Assembly: GCA_910577235.1 (NCBI GenBank)
Contig: CAJTMX010000002.1
Location: 101,561-165,560, forward strand
Source: an uncultured Acetatifactor sp.
Lineage (GTDB): Bacteria; Bacillota; Clostridia; Lachnospirales; Lachnospiraceae
Direction: 5' to 3'
DNA length: 64,000 nucleotides
Shown: piece by piece, positions 51,763-61,070 of the stretch
Layout of the letters: every line of letters begins with the position of its first letter
Position numbering within the stretch: position 1 is the stretch's first letter
Position numbers and translations under genes: made by a program
The notes under the pieces: generated by a model
The model's database searches: none
Seen by the model: the letters and a program-made list of their open reading frames with translations, nothing else
Told to the model about the DNA's origin: nothing

Positions 51763-53313
51763 ATGGCCGTAAAAACCTTCGCGGCGATCGACGTAGGGAG
51801 TTTTGAACTCTCCCTGAAGATCTTTGAGTTTACCGGCAAAAGCCAGGGCCGGGTCATTGAGCATATCCGGCAGAGAGTGGATCTGGGGACCGATACCTAT
51901 GGCAGCGGCAAGATCAGTCATGATAAGATGGACGAGCTGTGCCGGGTGCTGTCACAGTTTGCGCAGATCATGGATTCCTATAAGGTGACCGGATACCGGG
52001 CCTATGGCACCAGCGCCATCCGGGAGACCCGGAACACCGGTATCGTGCTGGACCAGATCCGTCAGCGCACGGGCATAAAGTTGGAAGTACTCAGCAATTC
52101 CGAGCAGCGCTTTCTGGATTACAAGGCCGTGGCGTTCCGGGGAGAGATATTCCACTCCATGATCGAGGAGGGAACGGCCATTGTGGATATCGGCGGAGGC
52201 AGTATACAGATATCCCTGTTTGACAATGACACGCTGGTATCTACTCAGAATCTGCGCATCGGGGTGCTGCGGCTCCAGGAACTGCTGCACCATATGAACA
52301 CCCGCAGCAGCCAGAGGGAGGAATTGATAGACGAGATCGTCAGCGCTCAGCTGGCTACCTATAAGAAACTGTATTTGAAAGACAGAGAGATCAAAACCAT
52401 TATCGTGGTGGACGATTATCTGTCCGTGTGGGTGGCAAAAAAAGCCGCCGGGGCGGGCAGAAAAAACGGTGTGGTGAATCTGAGCGATTACGAACAGTTT
52501 GTTCAGCAGCTGCGCACCAGACCCATGACGGAGATCGTGCGTATGCTGGACATCCCCGAGGAGGCGGTGAACCTGACCTTTATCAGCGCCTGCATTATGA
52601 AACGGATCATGAAACTCACCGGGGCGCAGCAGATATGGGCACCGGGCGTTACTCTCAGCGACGGCATGGCCTATGAGTACGCCCAGCAGAACAAGCTGCT
52701 GCAGAGCGAACATGATTTTAACCGGGATATCCTGGCCTGCGCCATGAATATCAGCAAGCGCTATCAGGGCAGCCGAAAGCGGGCGGAGACATTGGAAAAT
52801 ATTGCCCTGACGATCTTCGACAGCATGAAAAAAGTACATGGCATGGGCAAGCGGGAACGGCTGTATCTGCAGTTGGCGGCACTGCTGCACGACTGCGGAA
52901 AATATATCAGTATGGTGAACATCGGGGAGACTTCCTATCAGATCATTATGGCTACGGAGATGATCGGCCTGTCGCATATGGAGCGGGAGACGGTGGCCAG
53001 CGTGGTGCGGTTCAATCACAGCCCGTTTATCTATTATGACCAGATAAAGGCGCTGGGGACTACGCTCACCGAGAGCGCCTATCTGACGGTGGCTAAGCTG
53101 ACGGCCATATTGCGTCTGGCCAATGCGCTGGACCGGAGCCACAAGCAGAAACTGAAAGGCGTGAAAGCCGCGCTGAAGGAAGAACAGCTGGTGCTGATGG
53201 TGGACACACCGGAGGACATCACGCTGGAGAGAGGGATATTCGAGGACCGAGCCGATTTTTTCCAGGAAGTTTTCAGTGTGCAGCCTGTTATTAAGCAGAA
53301 GAAACCAATGTAG
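51763..53313 (+). CDS. ppx: Ppx/GppA exopolyphosphatase with C-terminal HD domain
   Basis: FAAIDVGSFELSLKIFEF is the first phosphate loop, YGTSAIRETRN and VDIGGGSIQISLFD the further ASKHA-fold motifs. The C-terminal 190 residues are an HD domain (LAALLHDCGKYI). The enzyme (516 aa) degrades polyphosphate and may act on pppGpp. GAAAGGAG lies 9 nt before the ATG. It is followed by ppk, giving both synthesis and breakdown of polyphosphate. Confidence 0.94.
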   Translation: MAVKTFAAIDVGSFELSLKIFEFTGKSQGRVIEHIRQRVDLGTDTYGSGKISHDKMDELCRVLSQFAQIMDSYKVTGYRAYGTSAIRETRNTGIVLDQIRQRTGIKLEVLSNSEQRFLDYKAVAFRGEIFHSMIEEGTAIVDIGGGSIQISLFDNDTLVSTQNLRIGVLRLQELLHHMNTRSSQREELIDEIVSAQLATYKKLYLKDREIKTIIVVDDYLSVWVAKKAAGAGRKNGVVNLSDYEQFVQQLRTRPMTEIVRMLDIPEEAVNLTFISACIMKRIMKLTGAQQIWAPGVTLSDGMAYEYAQQNKLLQSEHDFNRDILACAMNISKRYQGSRKRAETLENIALTIFDSMKKVHGMGKRERLYLQLAALLHDCGKYISMVNIGETSYQIIMATEMIGLSHMERETVASVVRFNHSPFIYYDQIKALGTTLTESAYLTVAKLTAILRLANALDRSHKQKLKGVKAALKEEQLVLMVDTPEDITLERGIFEDRADFFQEVFSVQPVIKQKKPM

Positions 53314-53451
53314 GAAAGGTATGACAAGGCGGAAGATCCGCATAATCAGTATAGCAGCTCCCCCAGAGAATATGGACGCCTGCTGCCGGGCATATCCTGA
53401 CAGATGCAGGAGCAGATGGGAGAGCGCAAAACCCATAGCTAGGAGGACACC

Positions 53452-55599
53452 ATGGCAGAGATAGATTATAGGGACCCCAAATATTACAGCAACAGGGAGC
53501 TGAGCTGGATACTGTTCAATCACAGAGTACTCAGCGAGGCCAGGGACAAGAGCAATCCCCTGTTTGAAAGGCTGAAATTCCTCAGCATCACCGCCTCCAA
53601 TCTGGACGAATTTTTCATGGTGCGGGTTGCGTCGCTGAAAGATATGGTCAATGCCGGATACAGCAAAAAGGATATCGCGGGCATGACGGCCCAGGAACAG
53701 CTGGAGCAGATTGATAAAGCGATTCACGAGCTGGTGAATCTGCAATATTCCACATACAACCGGAGCCTGCTGCCTCTTTTGGAGAAAAACGGCTTGACGG
53801 TGATACGCCAGCATGAACTGCTGTCCAAGGAGGAGGCCGCCTATATTGACCGCTACTTTGAGGAGAATGTATATCCGGTGCTGACCCCTATGGCAGTGGA
53901 TTCCTCCAGACCCTTTCCTCTGATACGCAATAAGTCCCTGAATATCGGAGCATTGGTGGAAAAAAAGCATAAACCCGAAGAACTGGAGTTTGCCACGGTG
54001 CAGGTGCCCAGCGTGCTGTCCCGGATCGTGCAGCTGCCCAGAGAGATAAGCGAGGGCAAGGAGGGACCGCTGAAGGTGATCCTGCTGGAGGAGATCATCG
54101 AGCGCAATATCCATAAGCTATTTTTGAACTATAATGTGATATGTGCCCATCCTTTCCGCATCATGCGCAACGCGGATCTGAGCATAGAGGAGGATGAGGC
54201 GGCGGATCTGCTCAAGGAGATAGAAAAGCAGCTGAAAAAAAGGCAGTGGGGCGAGGTGATCCGACTGGAGGTGGAGAGCGATATTGACAAGCGGCTGCTG
54301 AAGATCATCCGGAAGGAGCTGCATATGGGGGAGCAGAACCTGTATCTTATCGACGGGCCGCTGGATCTGACTTTTCTGATGAAAATGTATGGGCTGGAAG
54401 GGTTTGATAAGTTAAAGGCTCCCGGGTATGAGCCCCAGCCGGTGCCCCAGCTGCCGTCGGGCTGTGATATTTTTGCCCGGATCAGAGAGGGGGACGTGCT
54501 GCTGCACCATCCCTACCAGACTTTTACGCCTGTGGTGGATTTTATCCGCCAGGCGGCCCGGGACCCTCAGGTGCTGGCTATCAAGCAGACCCTGTACCGG
54601 GTCAGCGGCCATTCGCCCATCATAGCGGCGTTGGCCCAGGCCGCGGAAAACGGTAAACAGGTCTCCGTGCTGGTGGAATTGAAAGCCCGCTTTGACGAGG
54701 AGAACAATATCGTATGGGCCAAGATGCTGGAGAAGGCCGGATGCCATGTGATCTATGGCCTGGTGGGCCTGAAGACCCACAGCAAGATCACCTTGGTGGT
54801 GCGCCGGGAGGAAGACGGCATCCGCCGGTACGTGCATCTGGGAACCGGCAACTACAATGACGCCACCGCCAAGCTCTATACGGACGTGGGCCTGATGACC
54901 TGCAATGAGATGATCGGGGAGGACGCCACCGCGGTGTTCAATATGCTCAGCGGCTATTCGGAACCCCTGGGCTGGAACAAGCTGTCCCTGGCGCCCCTGT
55001 GGCTGAAAGACCGGTTTTTGTATCTGATCGGCAGAGAGACGGACTATGCCCGGTCGGGCAAGGAGGCCCGTATTATCGCCAAGATGAATTCTCTGTGTGA
55101 CAGAGATGTGATCGCGGCGCTGTATCAAGCCAGCAATGCCGGGGTGAAGATCGATCTGATCGTCCGTGGGATCTGCTGTCTCAAAGCCGGCATTCCGGGT
55201 GTCAGCGAGAATATCACGGTGCGGTCCATCGTAGGCAATTTTCTGGAGCACAGCAGGATATTCTATTTCCTGAACGGGGAAAACGAGGAGATCTACTGCG
55301 GCAGCGCGGACTGGATGCCCCGTAATCTGGAGCGCCGGGTGGAGATATTGTTCCCTGTGGAGGAGCCGTCGCTTAAGAGAAAGCTGGAGGACATTTTGCA
55401 GGCTCAGCTCAGGGACAATGTAAAGGCCCATGTATTACAGCCGGACGGCAGCTATGCCAAAGCAAGCAGGAGAGGTAAGGAGAGATTTGTTTCTCAGGAA
55501 TATTTCTGCAGAGAGGCGCAGAGCCAGGCCAGAGAGGCGTCTGCGGAGACGGCGGGCAGTGGCAGGAGGTTTGTGCCGGAGACACATCAGGATCAGTAA
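53452..55599 (+). CDS. ppk: Polyphosphate kinase 1
   Basis: NRELSWILFNHRVLSEA opens the protein; ARFDEENNIVWAKMLEKAGCHVIYGLVGLKTHSKI holds the phosphorylated His in LKTHSK, and HSRIFYF has the second conserved His. The four-domain PPK1 plan is complete in 715 residues. It transfers the gamma phosphate of ATP to polyphosphate. AGGAGGACACC precedes the ATG, 138 bp after ppx. The last 45 residues are a variable tail. Confidence 0.96.
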   Translation: MAEIDYRDPKYYSNRELSWILFNHRVLSEARDKSNPLFERLKFLSITASNLDEFFMVRVASLKDMVNAGYSKKDIAGMTAQEQLEQIDKAIHELVNLQYSTYNRSLLPLLEKNGLTVIRQHELLSKEEAAYIDRYFEENVYPVLTPMAVDSSRPFPLIRNKSLNIGALVEKKHKPEELEFATVQVPSVLSRIVQLPREISEGKEGPLKVILLEEIIERNIHKLFLNYNVICAHPFRIMRNADLSIEEDEAADLLKEIEKQLKKRQWGEVIRLEVESDIDKRLLKIIRKELHMGEQNLYLIDGPLDLTFLMKMYGLEGFDKLKAPGYEPQPVPQLPSGCDIFARIREGDVLLHHPYQTFTPVVDFIRQAARDPQVLAIKQTLYRVSGHSPIIAALAQAAENGKQVSVLVELKARFDEENNIVWAKMLEKAGCHVIYGLVGLKTHSKITLVVRREEDGIRRYVHLGTGNYNDATAKLYTDVGLMTCNEMIGEDATAVFNMLSGYSEPLGWNKLSLAPLWLKDRFLYLIGRETDYARSGKEARIIAKMNSLCDRDVIAALYQASNAGVKIDLIVRGICCLKAGIPGVSENITVRSIVGNFLEHSRIFYFLNGENEEIYCGSADWMPRNLERRVEILFPVEEPSLKRKLEDILQAQLRDNVKAHVLQPDGSYAKASRRGKERFVSQEYFCREAQSQAREASAETAGSGRRFVPETHQDQ

Positions 55600-55677
55600 A
55601 AATCTATGAAATATTTAAACCGTCTCATTGCATGGATATGTAAAACGGGTTATCCTGTAAGGCAGGAGGTGGCTGCT

Positions 55678-56160
55678 ATGGCTAATGAAGACAAAAAAGA
55701 TTTTAACGGCATGCTGCATGACAGCAAGGATATGCCCAAATTTCAGACGATCACGGATAAAAAAAGCATTGAAAAGTATGGCGGGGACAGGATGTATTTC
55801 GCGCCTCCCATAGACTATGACAAGGTGATGCGGCAGGTGCCCAGGGGTATGGTGCTTACCGTGGGAAAGATCCGGGAGTATTTCGCGAGGGAAAGCGGCG
55901 CGGATTTTACCGAACCCATCACAGCCGGGATTTTTGTTTCCATCGTGGCTTGGGCCAGTTATCAGCGCGCAGGGGACGAAACGCCCTACTGGAGAACATT
56001 GAAAGCAGACGGCGAGCTGAACGAGAAATATCCGGGCGGTATCAAGGCGCAGAAAGAGAAACTGGAGGCCGAAGGGCATACCATTGTTCAAAAGGGGCGC
56101 AAGAATATCAGGTATTATGTGAAAGACTATGAAAGTGTCCTTTTTGACATCTGTCAATAA
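55678..56160 (+). CDS. MGMT-fold protein without the reactive cysteine (ATL-like)
   Basis: ATG 55678 follows AGGAGG. The 160-residue protein has the winged-helix region VLTVGKIREYFARESGA and the equivalent of the active-site loop as PYWRTLKADGELNEKYPGG. The O6-alkylguanine transferase loop normally reads PCHR; here the Cys is replaced by Tyr and the His by Trp, so it cannot accept an alkyl group. Cys-less ATL proteins bind alkylated bases and recruit excision repair. The C-terminal half is longer than in ATL. Fold assignment is fair, function inferred. Confidence 0.65.
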   Translation: MANEDKKDFNGMLHDSKDMPKFQTITDKKSIEKYGGDRMYFAPPIDYDKVMRQVPRGMVLTVGKIREYFARESGADFTEPITAGIFVSIVAWASYQRAGDETPYWRTLKADGELNEKYPGGIKAQKEKLEAEGHTIVQKGRKNIRYYVKDYESVLFDICQ

Positions 56161-56412
56161 ATCTTCCGCCGGCGCGGGATCTATACATGGTTTGTATATT
56201 GTGACTCTTTTTTTGCGAAACTGTGACGGCGGTTTTCTGTCCCAGGATACAGAAAACCGTCTATTCACACTACAAAAGCTGATACAGGGAACGACCCCGG
56301 AATGGATTTGAAATATATGGCGTTTCACGTTCATAATTTTTTTTATTTGATAAACTCTAAACGCGCAGATCCGGTTTTTATCAAAAATTTATATTTGGCG
56401 GCAAAAAAAATA

Positions 56413-56441
56413 TTGACAAAGTATATTATATGTCGTATAGT
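56413..56441 (+). promoter_or_regulatory. Promoter of maf
   Basis: TTGACA (56413-56418), 17-bp spacer, TATAGT (56436-56441). Transcription would begin about 56448, leaving a 140-nt leader. Confidence 0.75.
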
Positions 56442-56481
56442 ATGTTTAAACCAATACTATATGGCATATAATATTATATGC
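56436..56481. promoter_or_regulatory. Palindrome cluster over the maf promoter start
   Basis: TATAGTAT (56436-56443) and ATACTATA (56454-56461) form an 8-bp dyad around GTTTAAAC. Next comes an 18-bp perfect palindrome GCATATAATATTATATGC (56464-56481). ATATTATATG from its right half also occurs at 56423-56432 in the promoter spacer. Confidence 0.75.
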
Positions 56482-56586
56482 ACGTATAGAATACAGCTGT
56501 GGTTTGGCTTTTCCGAAAAAGATTTCCCCAAGGAGTACTGACGGGCCAATTTCGGAAGTATACTATCAAGAAAGGGAAGGACATCC

Positions 56587-57186
56587 ATGAAGATCGTATT
56601 GGCGTCCGCATCCCCCAGGCGGCGGGAACTTCTGGCGGCATTAGGGGTTGAATACACAGTGGTGGTCAGCGGTGTGGAGGAAAAGGTTACGGAGACGGAG
56701 CCTCACAGAGTTGTGGAACAGTTGTCGGCGCAAAAAGCCGGGGATGTACTGCGGAAACTGCTGGCGGATGATCCTATGTGGGACGGCGCGGAAGACCTGC
56801 TGGTGATCGGAGCGGATACCATTGTGGCATTTGACGGGCGGATACTGGGAAAACCGGAGGACGAAGAGGATGCCGCAAAAATGCTGAGGCTGCTATCCGG
56901 CAGAACGCATCAGGTGTATACCGGTGTGACGCTGTGTCATCACAGCCGGGGAGAGACCAGGCAGCACACTTTTTATGAGTGCACCCAAGTACATTTTTTC
57001 CCCATGACCCGGGAGGAGATCAGCTGGTATATATCCACAGGGGAACCCCTGGATAAGGCTGGGGCCTACGGTATTCAGGGACTTGGCAGCCGGTTTGTGA
57101 GAGCCATCGAGGGAGACTACAGCAATGTGGTGGGACTGCCCGTTGCCGGATTGTATCAGGAGCTTAAGACACTGAAAATCCTATAG
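56587..57186 (+). CDS. maf: Maf-family nucleotide pyrophosphatase
   Basis: LASASPRRRELLAALGV at residues 5-21 and GADTIVAFDGRILGKP are the family signatures; DYSNVVGLPV is the closing motif. Maf/YhdE enzymes hydrolyse dTTP, UTP and modified NTPs. The 199-residue length is standard. AAGGGAAGGACATCC gives the ribosome site. No mre or min genes adjoin, unlike in B. subtilis. Confidence 0.93.
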   Translation: MKIVLASASPRRRELLAALGVEYTVVVSGVEEKVTETEPHRVVEQLSAQKAGDVLRKLLADDPMWDGAEDLLVIGADTIVAFDGRILGKPEDEEDAAKMLRLLSGRTHQVYTGVTLCHHSRGETRQHTFYECTQVHFFPMTREEISWYISTGEPLDKAGAYGIQGLGSRFVRAIEGDYSNVVGLPVAGLYQELKTLKIL

Positions 57187-57218
57187 AAATCGGCCATGGA
57201 ATATTTCCTTGGAACTAC

Positions 57219-57247
57219 TTGACGGTGGGCGTTAAAGGCGATATGAT
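57219..57247 (+). promoter_or_regulatory. Promoter of the 57308 gene
   Basis: TTGACG (57219-57224), 17-bp spacer, TATGAT (57242-57247). Confidence 0.6.
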
Positions 57248-57307
57248 TTACTTATACCAAGGTATGCTTTTGTTACGCTCACGTTGACAGGTAGGAGGAT
57301 TTGCTTT

Positions 57308-57571
57308 ATGCATGAGTACGATAATATGGTGCTACAGTGCTTTCTGGACAATCAGTTGCAGTTATTTCCCGAGAAAGTGGCGGACAGTCTGGAGGAGGCC
57401 GAGGACTTTCTGGAGGAGTGTATGGCTGTTGTGGTAAACGGCAAGAAGGAAGTGTTGAATTTCTTTGAAGAGGAGGGGCTTGATCTGGAAGGAGCCGATG
57501 AGGACGGGATATTAGAGGCAGATGAAGTGTTTGATATCGGCGACGGAAGGTACCTGATCATAGAGGGCTGA
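57308..57571 (+). CDS. Small acidic protein of unknown function
   Basis: From ATG 57308 (GTAGGAGG) the product has 87 residues, is strongly acidic (EEAEDFLEECMAVVVNGKKE, EEEGLDLEGADEDG) and ends in DIGDGRYLIIEG. It looks like a compact single-domain conserved protein of Lachnospiraceae. Not recognised by family. It has its own promoter and lies 77 bp before the zinc-ribbon gene. Confidence 0.65.
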   Translation: MHEYDNMVLQCFLDNQLQLFPEKVADSLEEAEDFLEECMAVVVNGKKEVLNFFEEEGLDLEGADEDGILEADEVFDIGDGRYLIIEG

Positions 57572-57648
57572 TGCCCTCGGAATGGAATCTGCCCATAGGG
57601 CAGGCACAAAGAGGAGGATCTGGAGATCCCCAGACAGGAGGAAAGGAT

Positions 57649-58143
57649 ATGGATTTTTTTAACAAGGTAGGCAGCACCATCAGCAGCAAGAGTAAGGATG
57701 TGACCAAGAAAGCCAAGGAGCTTGCGGAGATTTCCAAGCTGACCGGTCAGATCGCGATGAAAGAAGAGTCGATCAAAGGTACATACATCGAGTTGGGCAA
57801 GTATGTGTACGAGAACCAGAAGGAGGACGCGCCCGAGGAAGTGGCAGAGAAGTTTGCCGTGATCGATGCCGCTGTGGAGGAGATCGAGAGTTTGAAGAGA
57901 GAAGTGCGCAAGCTCAAGGGCAGGCAGGAATGCCCGGACTGCGGCAAGGAAGTGAGCTATACGGCAGCGTTCTGCCAGTATTGCGGCGCCAAGCTGCCTG
58001 AGCCTGCGCCCGAGGAAGTAGTGGACGAGGGCGAGGTTACCGAAGTGACGGAGGAGCCTGCCGGTGCGGAAACTGCTGCGGAGCCTGAAACGGCAGCACA
58101 GACAGCCGGAGAAGAGCAGCCTGCCAAGACGGAAGAGATCTAA
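57649..58143 (+). CDS. Zinc-ribbon protein with helical N-terminus
   Basis: ATG 57649 follows AGGAGGAAAGG. The 164-residue protein has a lysine-rich helix (SKSKDVTKKAKELAEISKLTGQI), a coiled-coil stretch (AAVEEIESLKREVRKLKG), then a zinc ribbon CPDCGKEVSYTAAFCQYCG (Cys-x2-Cys...Cys-x2-Cys). The last 40 residues are acidic and Glu/Ala-rich. Function unknown. Confidence 0.72.
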   Translation: MDFFNKVGSTISSKSKDVTKKAKELAEISKLTGQIAMKEESIKGTYIELGKYVYENQKEDAPEEVAEKFAVIDAAVEEIESLKREVRKLKGRQECPDCGKEVSYTAAFCQYCGAKLPEPAPEEVVDEGEVTEVTEEPAGAETAAEPETAAQTAGEEQPAKTEEI

Positions 58144-58222
58144 CCGGGGCAGATATGGGCATACAAAACATGAAGTTGCGGAAACAAAGAAACAATCAAA
58201 TAAGTTAGTATGCGCCGATATA

Positions 58223-58259
58223 AAAGGACTTACCGGATCGAAAGAGAGGTAAGTCCTTT
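58223..58259. terminator. Bidirectional terminator
   Basis: AAAGGACTTACC (58223-58234) pairs perfectly with GGTAAGTCCTTT (58248-58259), with A/T-rich flanks on each side. It separates the zinc-ribbon gene from the convergent PHP gene. Confidence 0.85.
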
Positions 58260-58268
58260 CATATAAGG

Positions 58269-59147
58269 CTAATTTGTGGAGTAAGTCCGATCTCTGTAGG
58301 CCTGCTTGATGCGATCCAATACTTCCTCCGGCACATAGAGTTTTCCGTATCCGGTTCCCAGATCCAGGCCGGGTTTGTTCTCCCCGTGGAAATCGGAGCC
58401 GCCGCTGATCAGCAGGTCATATTTTTGGGCCAGATTGCGGATCTGGCGTTCCTCGCAGGTCTGGTAGGTGCTGTACATGGCCTCAATGCCCATCAGCCCG
58501 GCCGCTTTCAATTCCCCCACCAGAGCATCCAGTCGGGAATCACTCATATGGTAGAGAATGGGATGGGCCAGAACGGGTATGCCGTCCGCGTCCAAAATCA
58601 GAGATACGGCCCGGGCGGGCGTGATCTTTTCCCGGGGCACATAGTAGGGGCAACGATCCCCCACATAGCGCTCAAAGGCCTCCGCTCTGCTCCTGACATA
58701 CCCATGCTCCAGCATATATCCGGCGTAATGGGCCCTGGTGATCACCGAATCGGGAAAAGCGTCGCGCAGCTTTTGGTAAGAGATGTCTATCCCGGCCTCC
58801 CGCAACCGTTCACACATCTTTTCGTTGCGGGTGTCCCGTGATGCCACAAAGTCCTGAAGATATCGCAGGAAACGGACATCGCGGTAGTTGATGTACAGGC
58901 CTACGATATGCACGTCCTTCCCCTGATATTCACTGGATAGTTCGATGCCGGGGACGACTTCCGGGACATCGGTCTCCCCGGCCCTTCGCAGCTCCGCCGC
59001 ATAACCCATGGCCCCCTCCAGGCCGTCTACCGTGTCGTGGTCTGTCAGCGCAAAGGCGGACAGACCTTTTTCTCTGGCATAGTCCACCAGCCGGACAGGG
59101 GTGTAAGTCCCGTCGGAACAGGTGGAATGGACGTGCAAATCAACCAT
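58269..59147 (-). CDS. PHP-domain phosphoesterase
   Basis: ATG 59147 follows AAGGAG. Motif I is VDLHVHSTCSDG, then ALTDHDTVDG, PGIELSSEYQGKDVHIVG, AHP and SGGSDFHGE near the end; together they give the trinuclear metal site. The 292-residue plan matches the YciV/RNase AM and 3',5'-nucleotide bisphosphate phosphatase group. It follows the ABC-F gene on the same strand, separated by a terminator. Confidence 0.9.
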   Translation of the reverse strand: MVDLHVHSTCSDGTYTPVRLVDYAREKGLSAFALTDHDTVDGLEGAMGYAAELRRAGETDVPEVVPGIELSSEYQGKDVHIVGLYINYRDVRFLRYLQDFVASRDTRNEKMCERLREAGIDISYQKLRDAFPDSVITRAHYAGYMLEHGYVRSRAEAFERYVGDRCPYYVPREKITPARAVSLILDADGIPVLAHPILYHMSDSRLDALVGELKAAGLMGIEAMYSTYQTCEERQIRNLAQKYDLLISGGSDFHGENKPGLDLGTGYGKLYVPEEVLDRIKQAYRDRTYSTN

Positions 59148-59172
59148 ATATTCGCTCCTTTTTATAGAGTAA

Positions 59173-59199
59173 GGACCCGCCCCATGGCAGGGCGGGTCC
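59173..59199 (-). terminator. Terminator after the ABC-F gene
   Basis: GGACCCGCCC pairs perfectly with GGGCGGGTCC (59173-59182 and 59190-59199); TTACTCTAT follows on the minus strand, a weak T-run. Confidence 0.65.
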
Positions 59200-59208
59200 G
59201 TCAGTCTT

Positions 59209-60846
59209 TTATTCCTCATCCTCCTCGCGGCTGGCGGTGAAGATGGTGCGCTTTCTGGCCATCTCGTCGCTGGCCAGATATTCGTCGTAGGTGGTGATCT
59301 TGTCGATCAGCTGGCCGCCGGGCAGGATCTCCATGATACGGTTGGCAGTGGTCTGCACGAACTGATGGTCATGGCAGGAGAACAGCACCACGCCGGGGAA
59401 TTTGATCACGCCGTTGTTCAGGGCGGTGATGGACTCCATATCCAGATGATTGGTGGGCTCGTCAAAGATCAGACAGTTGGCACCGCTGATCATCATTTTG
59501 GACAGCAGGCAGCGGACTTTTTCTCCGCCGGAAAGTACCTTGACCTTCTTTACCCCGTCCTCTCCGGCAAAGAGCATACGGCCCAGAAAACCTCTCACAT
59601 AGGTCACGTCCTTCACCGGAGAATAGCCGGTGAGCCAGTCCACGATGGTCAGGTCGTTGTCAAACTCATCGGTATTGTCCTTGGGAAAATAGGCCTGTGA
59701 GGTGGTAACGCCCCACTTGTAGCTGCCCTCATCGGGCTCCATCTCTCCGGCCAGTATCTGAAACAGCGTGGTCTTGGCGATCTCATTGCCGCCGACAAAG
59801 GCGATCTTGTCTTCGTGGCCCACGATAAAGGAGATATCGTCCAGCACCTTTTCCCCGTTTACCGTCTTGGACAGATGCTCCACGGTGAGGACTTCGTTGC
59901 CGATCTCCCGGTCGGGGCGGAAGTCGATATAGGGATATTTTCTGCTGGAGGGCTTGATCTCATCCAGCTCAATCTTTTCCAGCGCCCGCTTACGGGAAGT
60001 GGCCTGCTTGGACTTGCTGGCGTTGGCGGAGAAACGGGAGATGAACTCCTGCAGCTCCTTGATCTTCTCCTCCTTCTTTTTGTTGGCCTCCTTCATCTGC
60101 TTGATCAGCAGCTGGCTGGACTCGTACCAGAAGTCGTAGTTGCCGGCGTACAGCTGGATCTTGCCGTAGTCGATGTCGGCGGTGTGGGTGCAGACCTTAT
60201 TCAGGAAATAGCGGTCGTGAGACACCACGATCACGGTATTTTCAAAGTTGATCAAAAATTCCTCCAGCCAGGCGATGGCATCCAGATCCAGATGGTTGGT
60301 GGGCTCATCCAGCAGCAGGATATCCGGGTTGCCGAACAGGGCTTTTGCCAGCAGCACCTTGATCTTGATATTGCTCTCCAGATCCTTCATCAGAGAATAG
60401 TGGTGCTCGGTGTCTATGCCCAGGCCGTTTAATAGCATGGCGGCGTTGGACTCTGCCTCCCAGCCGTCCATCTCGGCGAATTCCGCCTCCAGTTCGCTGG
60501 CCCGTATGCCGTCCTCATCGGAGAAATCTTCCTTGGCGTAGATGGCGTCTTTCTCCTTCATGATCTGGTACAGCCGCTCGTTGCCCATGATGACGGTGTC
60601 CATGACCACGTAGTCGTCATATTTGAAGTGGTCCTGCTCCAACACCGACAGCCGCTGGCCGGGAGTGATGACGATATCCCCGTTGGTAGTCTCCAGAACG
60701 CCGGAGAGAATCTTTAAAAAGGTGGATTTGCCGGCACCGTTGGCTCCTATGAGGCCATAGCAGTTGCCCTCGGTGAATTTGATATTTACGTCTTCAAACA
60801 GGGCTTTTTTGCCCACACGGTAAGTTACGTTGTTTGCACTGATCAT
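59209..60846 (-). CDS. ABC-F family ATPase (YkpA-like)
   Basis: The start is ATG 60846 (MISANNVTY); an earlier frame extension is not conserved. Two ATPase cassettes in 545 residues without membrane helices are separated by the linker rich in Lys/Glu. Walker A of the first is GANGAGKST; of the second GGNEIAKTT, with Ala where Gly is usual. The first signature is degenerate (SNIKIK), the second is LSGGEK. Walker B motifs are LLLDEPTNHLD and LIFDEPTNHLD. ABC-F proteins act on the ribosome E-site; resistance is not implied. Confidence 0.9.
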   Translation of the reverse strand: MISANNVTYRVGKKALFEDVNIKFTEGNCYGLIGANGAGKSTFLKILSGVLETTNGDIVITPGQRLSVLEQDHFKYDDYVVMDTVIMGNERLYQIMKEKDAIYAKEDFSDEDGIRASELEAEFAEMDGWEAESNAAMLLNGLGIDTEHHYSLMKDLESNIKIKVLLAKALFGNPDILLLDEPTNHLDLDAIAWLEEFLINFENTVIVVSHDRYFLNKVCTHTADIDYGKIQLYAGNYDFWYESSQLLIKQMKEANKKKEEKIKELQEFISRFSANASKSKQATSRKRALEKIELDEIKPSSRKYPYIDFRPDREIGNEVLTVEHLSKTVNGEKVLDDISFIVGHEDKIAFVGGNEIAKTTLFQILAGEMEPDEGSYKWGVTTSQAYFPKDNTDEFDNDLTIVDWLTGYSPVKDVTYVRGFLGRMLFAGEDGVKKVKVLSGGEKVRCLLSKMMISGANCLIFDEPTNHLDMESITALNNGVIKFPGVVLFSCHDHQFVQTTANRIMEILPGGQLIDKITTYDEYLASDEMARKRTIFTASREEDEE

Positions 60847-61070
60847 ATCTTGGAAACCTTTCTTAAAAAAATTGAGTTTGGCATATTCCCTGCCCGGGTG
60901 TGACAAAGGCGGTCCATGTCTGGCTGCCCCACGTCCCCGCATCGATACGCGGACTGTCAGAGAAAATGCTGATTCGTATTTCTGCTGTTGCACTTCTTCC
61001 TATTTTACTGAAATTCCCGGAAAATGCAAGTATTAATCCTGTTTTTTTGCAGTGAAAGGAAAAAAGGTAT

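Larger units (their letters stand above)
56161..56586. other. 426-bp AT-rich intergenic region before maf
   Basis: A perfect stem-loop CGGTTTTCTGT/ACAGAAAACCG lies at 56230-56259, perhaps ending the upstream transcript, although no T-run follows. From 56400 the region becomes AT-rich and carries the maf promoter and a cluster of palindromes, listed separately. A short open frame at 56302-56541 shows no coding signs. Confidence 0.55.

Noticed and set aside
51952..54114. 720-codon open frame on the minus strand
   Set aside because: It lies antisense to ppx and ppk, whose motifs are clear. GC-rich codon bias leaves such shadow frames open.
59209..60846. Antibiotic-resistance ABC-F (Msr/Vga/OptrA type)
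   Set aside because: The linker between cassettes is not of the long resistance type, and the sequence fits a housekeeping YkpA-like protein.
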